From Rhodopirellula baltica (GTDB taxonomy: Bacteria; Planctomycetota; Planctomycetia; Pirellulales; Pirellulaceae), in NCBI GenBank assembly GCA_002901265.1, contig PPHI01000063.1:118759-182758 (forward strand): DNA of 64,000 nucleotides. The letters are read 5' to 3'. A program made the translations under genes and the position numbers. Every line of letters begins with the position of its first letter. Position 1 is the first letter of the stretch. Below are positions 17,695 to 25,851 of the stretch, piece after piece. The notes under the pieces were generated by a model. That model did not search any database. It saw only the letters and a program-made list of their open reading frames with translations, and was not told the DNA's origin.

Positions 17695-18534
17695 ATGTTA
17701 GACCTGTTTGACAAAATCGAAGAAGCGGCCCAAGCAATCACTGCCGTGTTCCCCGAACCACCCAAGGTGGCGATCATTTTGGGAACCGGGCTCGGCAACC
17801 TCGTCGAACAAATCGATGTGAAAGCTTCGATCGACTACGGCGATATTCCACACTTCCTTAAATCCACCGCGACCAGCCACCGTGGTCGCCTGGTATGTGG
17901 TTACTTAGCCGGCGTCCCGATCGTTGCGATGGAAGGACGCCACCACATGTACGAAGGCTATCCGCTGAAGCTGATCACGCTTCCCGTTCGCGTCTTCAAA
18001 CGGTTGGGCGCAGAGCTGTTGATCGTCAGCAACGCTTGTGGCGGTTTGAACCCGTATTACAACTCGGGCGACATCATGGTGATCGACGACCAAATCAACT
18101 TGATGGGCGATAATCCGTTGATCGGAATTAACGACGATCGTCTCGGCCCCCGCTTTCCCGACATGTCGGCTCCTTATGATCCGGCCTGGATCGACCGCAC
18201 GATCGCGATCGGTCGCCGCGCCGATATCCACCTGCATCGTGGCGTATTCGTCGCCGTCGCTGGCCCCAACCTCGAAACTCGCGCCGAGTACCGCTTCCTT
18301 CGCACGATCGGTGCGGACGTCGTTGGAATGAGCACGGTGCCGGAAACGATTGTTGCCAACCACTGCGGACTAAAGACGCTGGGGCTGAGCGTGATCACCG
18401 ACATGTGCCTACCCGATTCGCTGAAAGAAGCCAACGTGGAAGAAATCATTGCGATCGCCAATGACGCGGCACCGCGGTTGCAGCGGATCGTCTCGGACGT
18501 CGTCCAAGAGGCTGGCCAAACGAGGATCGCATGA
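17695..18534 (+). CDS. Purine nucleoside phosphorylase, Asp variant (first of a tandem pair)
   Basis: 279 residues from ATG 17695, where family similarity begins. Trimeric PNP signatures are present: IILGTGLGNL (phosphate loop), TSHRGRLVCG, MEGRHHMYEGY, VSNACGGLN, GPNLETRAEYRF (base-binding Glu) and GADVVGMSTVPE. Where mammalian and many bacterial enzymes have an Asn that contacts the purine base (LITN), this protein has VITDMCLPD, with Asp. The reaction is reversible phosphorolysis of purine nucleosides to base and (deoxy)ribose-1-phosphate in the cytosol. The stop overlaps the start of the second PNP gene (ATGA), so the two are translationally coupled. Confidence 0.9.
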   Translation: MLDLFDKIEEAAQAITAVFPEPPKVAIILGTGLGNLVEQIDVKASIDYGDIPHFLKSTATSHRGRLVCGYLAGVPIVAMEGRHHMYEGYPLKLITLPVRVFKRLGAELLIVSNACGGLNPYYNSGDIMVIDDQINLMGDNPLIGINDDRLGPRFPDMSAPYDPAWIDRTIAIGRRADIHLHRGVFVAVAGPNLETRAEYRFLRTIGADVVGMSTVPETIVANHCGLKTLGLSVITDMCLPDSLKEANVEEIIAIANDAAPRLQRIVSDVVQEAGQTRIA

Positions 18535-19427
18535 GCGAACGAACCGAGCACCACAATCAACTCGCTCAAGCCGTCGCATTTGTTCAGCATCGTTGTCCCG
18601 ACTTCGCGACGTCGCCAAACGCTGACCTGACCGGCATCGTACTGGGAAGCGGCTTGGGCGCGCTGGCAGACAAGATCGAATCCACCGTGGCAATTCCGTT
18701 TGCGGAAATTCCCGGATTCGGAAAGTCCACTGCCAGTGGTCACCGCGGACAATTGATCCTCGGAAATCTGGATGGCTCAGCGGTTGTCGCCATGGCCGGT
18801 CGACTTCATCGATACGAAGGCTGGTCCAATGAACAGGTCGCCTTCCCGATCGAAGTGATGGTGGCTCTCGGGATCAAACGCTTTATCGCAAGCAACGCGG
18901 CCGGCGGTGTTAATCCCAAATTATCAGTCGGTGATGTCGTCATCATCACAGATCACATCGATTGGCTGCATGACCGACAGCAAAAAGCATTGGCCAATCG
19001 CAGAACCAATTCGGACGCTGGGCAAGAGTTTCTTGGACGAGCACCACAACCTTACTCGTCCGAACTAGCCGAGATCGCACTGGCCGCGTCACGCGAACAC
19101 GCGTTTTGTGCCGTCAAAGGAACCTATTTGGCAACGCTTGGACCGACCTATGAAACTCGGGCCGAGTACCGAATGATGCGGAAAATTGGTGCTGATGTGG
19201 TGGGCATGAGCACAGTGCCGGAGGTTTTGGTCGCGGCAAAAGCAGGAATTCCTGTACTTGCCCTATCAATTGTCAGCAATGTAGCGGATCCAGATCGGGC
19301 GATTGTGGCCGATCACAGCGAAGTATTGCAGGCAGGGGACGCGGCAGCGGTTAAACTGGAGCACATTGTTCGCAGAGTGACCCATGCCGCACGTACCAAA
19401 ACCATCAGGCCCAAGGCCGCCGATTAG
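18531..19427 (+). CDS. Purine nucleoside phosphorylase, Asn variant (second of a tandem pair)
   Basis: 298 residues; the ATG overlaps the previous stop by four bases. Motifs: GIVLGSGLGALA, SGHRGQLILG, AGRLHRYEGW, SNAAGGVNP, GPTYETRAEYRM and GADVVGMSTVPE, all of the trimeric PNP family. At the base-contact position it keeps the usual Asn (LSIVSNVAD), unlike its neighbour. The two proteins are clearly paralogous but far from identical, so they probably differ in specificity or form a mixed oligomer; the sequence cannot tell which. The C-terminal 44 bases overlap the next open frame. Confidence 0.9.
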   Translation: MSERTEHHNQLAQAVAFVQHRCPDFATSPNADLTGIVLGSGLGALADKIESTVAIPFAEIPGFGKSTASGHRGQLILGNLDGSAVVAMAGRLHRYEGWSNEQVAFPIEVMVALGIKRFIASNAAGGVNPKLSVGDVVIITDHIDWLHDRQQKALANRRTNSDAGQEFLGRAPQPYSSELAEIALAASREHAFCAVKGTYLATLGPTYETRAEYRMMRKIGADVVGMSTVPEVLVAAKAGIPVLALSIVSNVADPDRAIVADHSEVLQAGDAAAVKLEHIVRRVTHAARTKTIRPKAAD

Positions 19428-20217
19428 CTCCGTTCTGGATTCGGAAACCGAAATCAAGAGCGATACCGAAGCCGTTTTTGATAGCGAGTCGCGTGACTTG
19501 TTGTCATCGGAAGGCTTGCGCTTTTCGATGCAACGATTGACCGACGCTGAGCTGCGGACCGCGATTCACTCGATCCCGACGAACGATCGCGATGAGAAAC
19601 TCGCGAGAATCGAAATCGACGACGCCACCGGCCAGCACGCCGCACTGATGCGTTTGGATCACCCGATCAAATTGCGTATCAACGGGTCGCTCGGTGACTA
19701 TGCGTTCGCACATCACCGTCAAGTCGTCGTCAAAGTGTTCGGCAATGTTGGTCACGGTGTCGGCGAAGGCATGGCCAGCGGATCGGTTCGAATCCGCGGA
19801 AACGCTGGCCATGGTGCCGGCACCGCGATGACCGGCGGTACTTTGGCCGTTTATGGTTCTGCCGGTGACCGCGCCGGAGCGGCGATGCGTGGCGGTGGGC
19901 TGTTTGTCCGCGGCAATGCAGGGAACGAAGTCGGACTGGGCGCGATCGGCGGTACGATTGTGATCGGTGGTGATGCGGGCGAAAACATCGGCGACCCGCT
20001 CAGTGATGTCGCGGTCTTTATCCGCGGCAATGCGGCCAGCCTTGCCGAAGGTGTCACACAAACGAAACTGCGTAAAAAACAAGAAGTCCAACTTGGACTG
20101 CTGTTGATCAGCGCCGGAATCCGTGGCGACGCATCCGATTTCCAACGCATCATCCCCATTGCAAAACTGGACGCCGAACGTTCCGCTCGCGGCGAAGTCG
20201 TCCCCAACTGGCGGTAA
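19384..20217 (+). CDS. Stand-alone GXGXG-domain protein (glutamate synthase C-terminal-like)
   Basis: 277 residues from the first ATG, which overlaps the preceding gene by 44 bases; a start near 19528 (MQRLTDAEL) would avoid this. The core is a right-handed beta-helix of GxxGxG repeats: VFGNVGHGVGEGMASGSVRI, GNAGHGAGTAMTGGTLAVYG, GDRAGAAMRGGGLFVRGNA, GNEVGLGAIGGTIVIGG and GENIGDPLSDVAVFIRG. This fold occurs as the last domain of glutamate synthase GltB, as FwdC, and as the small subunit GlxC/MgsB of N-methylglutamate synthase. Here it is a separate protein followed by a barrel-like partner. Enzymatic activity cannot be assigned; it may act as a structural/channelling subunit. Confidence 0.78.
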   Translation: MPHVPKPSGPRPPISSVLDSETEIKSDTEAVFDSESRDLLSSEGLRFSMQRLTDAELRTAIHSIPTNDRDEKLARIEIDDATGQHAALMRLDHPIKLRINGSLGDYAFAHHRQVVVKVFGNVGHGVGEGMASGSVRIRGNAGHGAGTAMTGGTLAVYGSAGDRAGAAMRGGGLFVRGNAGNEVGLGAIGGTIVIGGDAGENIGDPLSDVAVFIRGNAASLAEGVTQTKLRKKQEVQLGLLLISAGIRGDASDFQRIIPIAKLDAERSARGEVVPNWR

Positions 20218-20243
20218 CGCCATCAACTACGTCGAGGATACCA

Positions 20244-21344
20244 ATGGGCGCGGATCGCTTTGCCGGGCTTCATCTTTTGCCACCCAAATGCACCGAAGTT
20301 TGGACCAGCAGCCACCTGGCATCGCCCAAACGAGTGATTCGTCGTGTCGATGATACGAACGTTTCGATTGCCTTGCCGCTGTTCTGGTATGACCCGCCCT
20401 GGATCGATCTGCCACCGATCATCGCCGCCAGGCTTGCGGCATCGGTCGCAAACATGGATGTCACCGTTTCAGCATTGCACCGTGACCTCACTGACGACGA
20501 CGATCAAACGGGCGAATTGTTCCAACCGATCGAAGGCGATGATCCGCTGACGGCTTCGGCACCGCCCCGCTATCTGCCACGGATGACGCCCTACCGAATC
20601 GAACGCTACGGGTTCGTCTCGCAAGATTTCGATCATGCCCAAGTGATCGACGTCAGACTGTCGCCATCACGTGACAGCTCGGGACGTTTTGCATATTCGC
20701 CCGGCCAAATGCAACGCTGGGAACGATCCCCCGCTGACTCACCGATCTCCGGCGGTGGCTATGTCGCCGCATCGACCTTCCCTGCGGACATTATCACTGT
20801 CGAACAGGCGAAAACAAAACTCGAACAGCTCCGCCGGCTTGCGCCAACTGCAGCCGTGTTTATTTCGATCACGTCGTATCGCTTGGAAGAAGAGCTATCC
20901 GCCGCCATTGCCGCGCATCCCGATGGGCTGATCCTTCGACTGGACGAAACCGAATTCGAAGGCCTTCAACTAGCCGGAATCGTCTCCGGAACTCGTGAAT
21001 TCTTGCGTCGAAAAAAACTCAGCCATCTTCCGCTGTGGGTCGTCCCCGGTGAAATCACCGTCGATGACGTTTCGAAATTGATCGCGTTGGGGGCCAGCGC
21101 AGTTGCGATTGATTCATGGTGTGCGCCGCTACTTGATGTGATCCAAGAAGAACTCCAACACGCCCATTCGTACGAACCCGTGCTCCGCGAAATCCCGACT
21201 ATGGTTTCGCATCACTTGTGGAGCGACATCGACCGTGTTGTCGGTTTGTGCTCGTCAATCGACCTCGACAAACCGACCCAAGAACGCCTTGGGACATACC
21301 ACGCGAAATGGGCCAAAGCTTGTAATGCGACGATGCTTGCATAG
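20244..21344 (+). CDS. Degenerate glutamate-synthase FMN-barrel-like protein, partner of the GXGXG protein
   Basis: 366 residues; GAGGA lies 7 bases before the ATG and the gap to the previous stop is 26 bases. I see a likely match to the FMN barrel of GltB in general layout: YSPGQMQRWERSP (where GltB has a Pro-Gly-Asp/Gly loop), DIITVEQAKTKLEQLRRLAP, VFISITSY, then LPLWVVPGEITVDDVSKLIA LGASAVAID in place of the QVDGGLxTGxDvxKAxxLGA motif. The Cys cluster for the 3Fe-4S centre and the Gly-rich FMN phosphate loop are not present. So it may not bind FMN in the usual way. Pairing with the GXGXG protein suggests a two-subunit remnant or novel variant of the glutamate synthase/N-methylglutamate synthase group. 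The homology is an inference from short motifs. Confidence 0.5.
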   Translation: MGADRFAGLHLLPPKCTEVWTSSHLASPKRVIRRVDDTNVSIALPLFWYDPPWIDLPPIIAARLAASVANMDVTVSALHRDLTDDDDQTGELFQPIEGDDPLTASAPPRYLPRMTPYRIERYGFVSQDFDHAQVIDVRLSPSRDSSGRFAYSPGQMQRWERSPADSPISGGGYVAASTFPADIITVEQAKTKLEQLRRLAPTAAVFISITSYRLEEELSAAIAAHPDGLILRLDETEFEGLQLAGIVSGTREFLRRKKLSHLPLWVVPGEITVDDVSKLIALGASAVAIDSWCAPLLDVIQEELQHAHSYEPVLREIPTMVSHHLWSDIDRVVGLCSSIDLDKPTQERLGTYHAKWAKACNATMLA

Positions 21345-21476
21345 TCTCTTTGATCCCGTTTCGACGCTTCGTTGGACTTGGCGAAAAGCCCCCACGTCAT
21401 AAGAGCTACAATAAAGCAAACCGGCGGCGTCCCCATCAACTCGCGCCCCTCCCCAACGCTCAATCAGGTATTCCAA

Positions 21477-22373
21477 ATGTGGAAATCGATCCGGCGGCAT
21501 TCCGTCGTCACTGGCGTCGTCTTGACCACCTGCTTTGCCGCCAACAGCCCCGCTGACGCGCAGGAACTTGTGGTACCAAATGTGGAAGCCCGCGACGAAC
21601 CTGCTGACCACGAACTTCATCCACCATCAGTCGTTTCGCCACCGTCGTTGCAATTCGAGGGCAACCGGCCGAGCAACTTGTTTCGAGACTACCAGCCTGA
21701 TTTCGAAGGCCCCCCGAACAACACGCGGCGTCCTCAACAAACCATCCAGCGCCGGATGCCCGAACCGCAACACATGCCCGACGCCGTCCGCGAGGCGATC
21801 GAACGGTCTCGCCAAGGGTCTGAACGTCAACGGGAACAGGTCGAACGCTTGGCGATGGAAGTCCGCGAACTAGAGGTCCGTCGCGAAGAACTGCGCCGTG
21901 AAATCGAACGCCTCGAACGCGAACGAATCCACCTCAACGAAACCCGCGTGCACGAACAGCATGTGCGAGCCGAGCGTGAGCGAGAAATGCACGCCGAGCG
22001 TGAACGAGAAATGCATGCCGAGCGTGAACGGGAAATGCATGCCGAGCGTGAACGAGAAATGCACGCCGAGCGTGAACGGGAAATGCATGCCGAGCGCGAA
22101 CGGGAAATGAGAGCTGAGCATGAACGACAGCAGCAAGCCGAGCGAGAACAACAGGACAACGAACGACGCTTGCATTCCGCGTTCGAAGCCTTAGAAATCG
22201 CGGGCAAGCTTCCCAGCGATGTCGTACTCGAGGTGCTAACCAAAACTGTCGGCGAGATCAAACATCCCGAGGTCCGACAGCGAGTCCGACAAGCAATTCT
22301 TAGGATCGCCGTCGAATCAGGCGACGTTGATCGTGCGACCGACCAACTGCGAAGTCTGCTCATCGAACCTTAA
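21477..22373 (+). CDS. Secreted protein with a long charged helix and EREREMHA repeats
   Basis: 298 residues from ATG 21477 (the frame is open to 21372). A signal peptide (MWKSIRRHSVVTGVVLTTCF, cleavage near ADAQE) is followed by a Pro-rich section, then from about residue 115 a continuous helix rich in Glu, Arg and Gln. Residues 166-221 are seven copies of an 8-residue unit, mostly EREREMHA. A compact C-terminal helical segment (FEALEIAGKLPSDVVLEVLT ... HPEVRQRVRQAILRIAVESG) closes the protein. The helix resembles E/R single alpha-helices used as rigid spacers. Function unknown. Confidence 0.72.
   Translation: MWKSIRRHSVVTGVVLTTCFAANSPADAQELVVPNVEARDEPADHELHPPSVVSPPSLQFEGNRPSNLFRDYQPDFEGPPNNTRRPQQTIQRRMPEPQHMPDAVREAIERSRQGSERQREQVERLAMEVRELEVRREELRREIERLERERIHLNETRVHEQHVRAEREREMHAEREREMHAEREREMHAEREREMHAEREREMHAEREREMRAEHERQQQAEREQQDNERRLHSAFEALEIAGKLPSDVVLEVLTKTVGEIKHPEVRQRVRQAILRIAVESGDVDRATDQLRSLLIEP
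21972..22139 (+). repeat. 24-bp tandem coding repeat, seven units
   Basis: Seven in-frame units of 24 bases; the first five are nearly identical (GAGCGTGAACGRGAAATGCA plus YGCC), and the last two are diverged. Each encodes one EREREMHA-type unit. The near identity at silent positions suggests recent expansion. Confidence 0.9.
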
Positions 22374-22383
22374 ACGAAAGGCC

Positions 22384-24387
22384 TCATTTTGTGAGCGGCC
22401 ATCGCGCCGACGTCACAATGCCCTGCACGTCTGACAATTCGATCACGCGGCTGACGTTCAACAGATCAGGCGCGTCGCGGTTAGAGCGAGGCAAGTCAAC
22501 GCTCCCAAAATAAGCGACCTCTTCCGACATCAGCGATGCATAGGCGGCCAACACCGCCGCATCTCCCTCACCACTTAACGTGATTGAACCGGTATGTAGC
22601 GAGGGGAATTGCCGTAGAGCTTCGACGCCTCGGCAAAGATCATAGATTTGCATCCCCGCCAATGTCTGCCCCAACAGCATGTACCTCCGTCGCAAATGCG
22701 TCCGCGACTTCACGACCTCCGTCGCCCGTGTCGGCCCGACATCACGCGGCATCAAAAACGCTTGGTTACACGAGCAGGATTCGTCGATGATCGAAGCGAC
22801 CAATGACGGATCCGGGATGACGTTCGTGAACTGCTCTGGAAACAAATGGGCAAGTGCGGGAGCATACGCTCGATAGCTTGCTTGATCTAACACGACCACT
22901 TCGGTAGGCGCCATTCGATCTTTTGCCCTGCAAATCGTCAGTGCTGTCAAGCGATACGGTGACTGAGTGGTGTATTCGAACACGTGACAATCGGCACCGG
23001 CTTTCGGGCCTGTCACGTCCTCGATCTCAAGTGCCTCGTGATCAGTGGGCCAACCGTGGAACGTCATCGCGTGAAGCTTGTCGATGATCAACCGGATCTC
23101 TTCCGGTGACTCAAACGGCGTGCCTGGATCGACCGTTTTCGTAAAGCTCTCTTGGATCGTGGTGACATGCTCGTCTTCGGGAATCGTATCGAAGACCTTC
23201 AAGTCTCGCTGCGGAAACATCGCGGTTGCGGCGTCTTCGATCAAGTCCTCCGTTCCGCGAAGGTGTCGATTCATAAACCGAAACTCTCCCATCCGCAACT
23301 CTTGCGTGTCCTGGTGCGGGCCTTGCGTCAGATGCAACCCAAGTTGCTCATCAGCATCGTACAACTGGTAGATTTTTCGCACGTTGCGATGCAGGTCGAT
23401 CACGCCATCAAGTGGAAAAATACTGTCGCGGTCACTGTTGCTGATCAACAAGGGCCGGGGTGCAATCAATGCCGCAACCTTGTCAAAGTCCCAACGGAAT
23501 CGATTCACCATGTACATGCAATCGCAATGACCTTCGACGCAACCGTCGACGACATGATTCTTCAGATTCGTGATTCCGGCCACAGGCACAGCCGCACGAA
23601 TTCGATCGTCGATCGCGGCTACCCACCAGGAATACGCCCCACCACCGCTGCGGCCACTGATGCCGATCCGATTCACGTCGACTTCTTGACGTCGTTCCAA
23701 ATAATCGAGAGCTCGCACACCATTAAAGGCCTCCACACCGGCAGGCGTATAGCCGCGGTTATTCCACCACCACATTCCTTCGCGATACGTTCCGTGGTGA
23801 ATGCCTTCGATTTCCCCAAGCTGGATGGTGTCGATTACCAAGCAAACAAAACCGTTCCTCGCATACCAAGCACCATGGTGTTGGTAGTGCGTTTTGTTGC
23901 CAAGACTCACGCCGTTTTCGACAACCCGCCCATGCCCACAGACATACAAGATTGCCGGCAACGGTTTCGACTGCGTGGCTGGTCGATAAAAGTTGGCCGT
24001 CACGTAGAGCCCTGGCAACGATTGAAAGTACACATTCTCGACAATCACTCCCTCGGACTCATGACTGCCCGTGATCGTTGCCTTGAGGTTGCCGCGGGGC
24101 GGAAACGGGTTCAACCCAAGCATCTCCAGCAGTTCGCCTTTCAGCTTGTCACGAGCGTTTGTCCAGTCCTCCAGCGCTTCTATACCGGCCAACGACTTTT
24201 GGCTCAGCAACTCTGACTCGCGGTGAAAGTACTCTGCGACCAATGCATCTCCGTCAGACGTCTCTTCCTGCGACTGCAGTGTTCCCTTTTCCTGCGACTG
24301 GAGGGGCCCAGCTCGAAAGCAAAACACGCCAAGAAAGATTGCGAAAATCAAGACGACAAACGGCGGGCGATCAATACGGCAAGCCAT
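22384..24387 (-). CDS. Large secreted alpha/beta-hydrolase, acetyl-xylan-esterase-like
   Basis: 667 residues with a signal peptide (FVVLIFAIFLGVFCFRAGPL). Just after it a short motif is duplicated (LQSQEKGTLQSQEE). The hydrolase domain (about 90-390) has LPAILYVCGHGR, a GISGRSGGGAYSWW nucleophile elbow, SNSDRDSIFP with the acid, and LTQGPHQDTQE with the likely His. A second region (about 430-667) has VVVLDQASYRAYAPALAHLF and SLHTGSITLSGEGDAAVLAA and may be a degenerate second hydrolase-like domain. Similar planctomycete proteins are usually labelled acetyl xylan esterases; the true substrate is not known. Two further extracytoplasmic carbohydrate-related genes follow on the plus strand. Confidence 0.8.
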   Translation of the reverse strand: MACRIDRPPFVVLIFAIFLGVFCFRAGPLQSQEKGTLQSQEETSDGDALVAEYFHRESELLSQKSLAGIEALEDWTNARDKLKGELLEMLGLNPFPPRGNLKATITGSHESEGVIVENVYFQSLPGLYVTANFYRPATQSKPLPAILYVCGHGRVVENGVSLGNKTHYQHHGAWYARNGFVCLVIDTIQLGEIEGIHHGTYREGMWWWNNRGYTPAGVEAFNGVRALDYLERRQEVDVNRIGISGRSGGGAYSWWVAAIDDRIRAAVPVAGITNLKNHVVDGCVEGHCDCMYMVNRFRWDFDKVAALIAPRPLLISNSDRDSIFPLDGVIDLHRNVRKIYQLYDADEQLGLHLTQGPHQDTQELRMGEFRFMNRHLRGTEDLIEDAATAMFPQRDLKVFDTIPEDEHVTTIQESFTKTVDPGTPFESPEEIRLIIDKLHAMTFHGWPTDHEALEIEDVTGPKAGADCHVFEYTTQSPYRLTALTICRAKDRMAPTEVVVLDQASYRAYAPALAHLFPEQFTNVIPDPSLVASIIDESCSCNQAFLMPRDVGPTRATEVVKSRTHLRRRYMLLGQTLAGMQIYDLCRGVEALRQFPSLHTGSITLSGEGDAAVLAAYASLMSEEVAYFGSVDLPRSNRDAPDLLNVSRVIELSDVQGIVTSARWPLTK

Positions 24388-24651
24388 GGCGGGACCTAGT
24401 CACAATAGAATGTTGGGCGGGTGGCAGCGTCGCAGAATACGCATCATGATAAACTGTCCCTCGCACCCCGGTTGCCTCGCTGCCTTCCTAACCTCCTGTT
24501 GATTTTCGAGTGTCACCTTTTACTCAGCGAGAGTAACGTTCTCTGCCGCTGGTTTTGCGGAACAGAACACGACAGAGGGACAGGGTAACTCTGAATATCA
24601 ACAGGCCGCTAATACCTCTCCCCGCCTCGAATGGTTCGATTCAATTTCATC

Positions 24652-25818
24652 ATGCCAAACATTAATCGACTGCTTGCTGTCGCGTTGCTCGTCTTCGCCC
24701 CCCACTGCGGACTCCGCCTGGCAAATGCGGAAACGCTGGCTTACTTCGGCACCTACACTTTGGGCGGCTCAACGAGTGAAGGAATCTATGTTTGCTCGAT
24801 TGATGAACAGACAGGCGAGCTATCGTCACCACGCCTAGCGGCCAAAGCGTTGAACCCATCCTTTGTCGCGATCTCCCCAAACGGAAAATCGTTGTACGCC
24901 GCATCCGAAGCTTGGTCGGCGACGGATGCCGGTCCCGCGAAAACGGTCGGAGTCATCGCGTTTTCCATCAAAGCGGACGGCACACTCGAAAAGTTATCGG
25001 AAGCCGCGACAGGCGGTCTTGGCGCTTGCCATGTTTCCGTTGACCCGACCGGGCAATGCGTTGGCGTCGCCAACTACACGGGCGGAAGCTGTGCCTTGTT
25101 CAAAATCAATCCAGACGGATCACTCGTCTCGCCCGGCGATTTCCATCAGCATCACGGAAGCAGCGTCAATTCCAGTCGTCAAGAATCGCCACACGCACAC
25201 TCCATCAATTTCAACGCAACAGGAACTCAAGCGATCGTCGCGGATCTCGGCACCGATCAGCTTCTTGAGTATGACGTGAACTTGGGATCGGCCGTGATGT
25301 CGCCTTCGAAACAAACCGCGTTGGAACTGCCACCGAGCGGTGGCCCGCGGCACTTTAATTTCGCACCTTCGGGCAAGCTCGCGCTCACCAACCTCGAACT
25401 GACTTCCCAAGTCGCGTTGCTGGGGTACTCGGCTGAGAAGAAAACGCTTTCACTCGGCACCGTGATTTCCACGCTGCCTGCCGGTGCAAGTGCCAAAGGA
25501 AACTCAACCGCCGAATGTTTGTTTCACCCCAACGGCCAGTTCGCCTACGTTTCCAACCGCGGGCACAACTCATTGGCCGTCATTCGTGTCGATGCGGAAA
25601 ATCAATCGATCGAGTTGCTTGAAAACGTTTCCAGCGGCGGCGAAATTCCGCGTGGATTTGGGATCACGCCTGATGGGAGATTTCTGGTCGTTGCAAACCA
25701 ACAAACGGGAAACGTGATCTCACTGCGAATTGACCCTAAGTCGGGATCGTTGACGCCAACCGGAAGTGAAATCAACATCGGTGCCCCGGTCAACGTGCGT
25801 TTTCTCCAACGAAACTAG
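24652..25818 (+). CDS. Secreted lactonase-family beta-propeller protein
   Basis: 388 residues from ATG 24652 (frame open to 24631). A signal peptide (LLAVALLVFAPHCGLRLANA) precedes a repeated propeller: LAYFGTYTLGGSTSEGIYV, LNPSFVAISPNGKSLYAASE, GQCVGVANYTGGSCALFKIN, SPHAHSINFNATGTQAIVAD, GPRHFNFAPSGKLALTNLEL, FHPNGQFAYVSNRGHNSLAV and RGFGITPDGRFLVVANQQTG. These match the Pgl-type (YbhE-like) 6-phosphogluconolactonase family, but an exported member is unlikely to act on 6-phosphogluconolactone and more probably hydrolyses other lactones or sugar derivatives. It is followed by an esterase gene in the same direction. Confidence 0.85.
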   Translation: MPNINRLLAVALLVFAPHCGLRLANAETLAYFGTYTLGGSTSEGIYVCSIDEQTGELSSPRLAAKALNPSFVAISPNGKSLYAASEAWSATDAGPAKTVGVIAFSIKADGTLEKLSEAATGGLGACHVSVDPTGQCVGVANYTGGSCALFKINPDGSLVSPGDFHQHHGSSVNSSRQESPHAHSINFNATGTQAIVADLGTDQLLEYDVNLGSAVMSPSKQTALELPPSGGPRHFNFAPSGKLALTNLELTSQVALLGYSAEKKTLSLGTVISTLPAGASAKGNSTAECLFHPNGQFAYVSNRGHNSLAVIRVDAENQSIELLENVSSGGEIPRGFGITPDGRFLVVANQQTGNVISLRIDPKSGSLTPTGSEINIGAPVNVRFLQRN

Positions 25819-25851
25819 ACTCGTCCATCACCCACCTTCAACCAACCCTCA

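Noticed and set aside
21972..22139. Regular short repeats as a CRISPR array
   Set aside because: Units are contiguous, in frame and without spacers; no cas gene.
21827..22363. Minus-strand Ser/Arg-rich frame over the EREREMHA repeats
   Set aside because: It is a mirror of the 24-bp repeat; signal peptide and C-terminal fold exist only on the plus strand.
23152..24216. 354-codon plus frame opposite the large esterase
   Set aside because: The minus-strand frame has a full Ser/Asp/His hydrolase pattern and a signal peptide; the plus frame resembles nothing.
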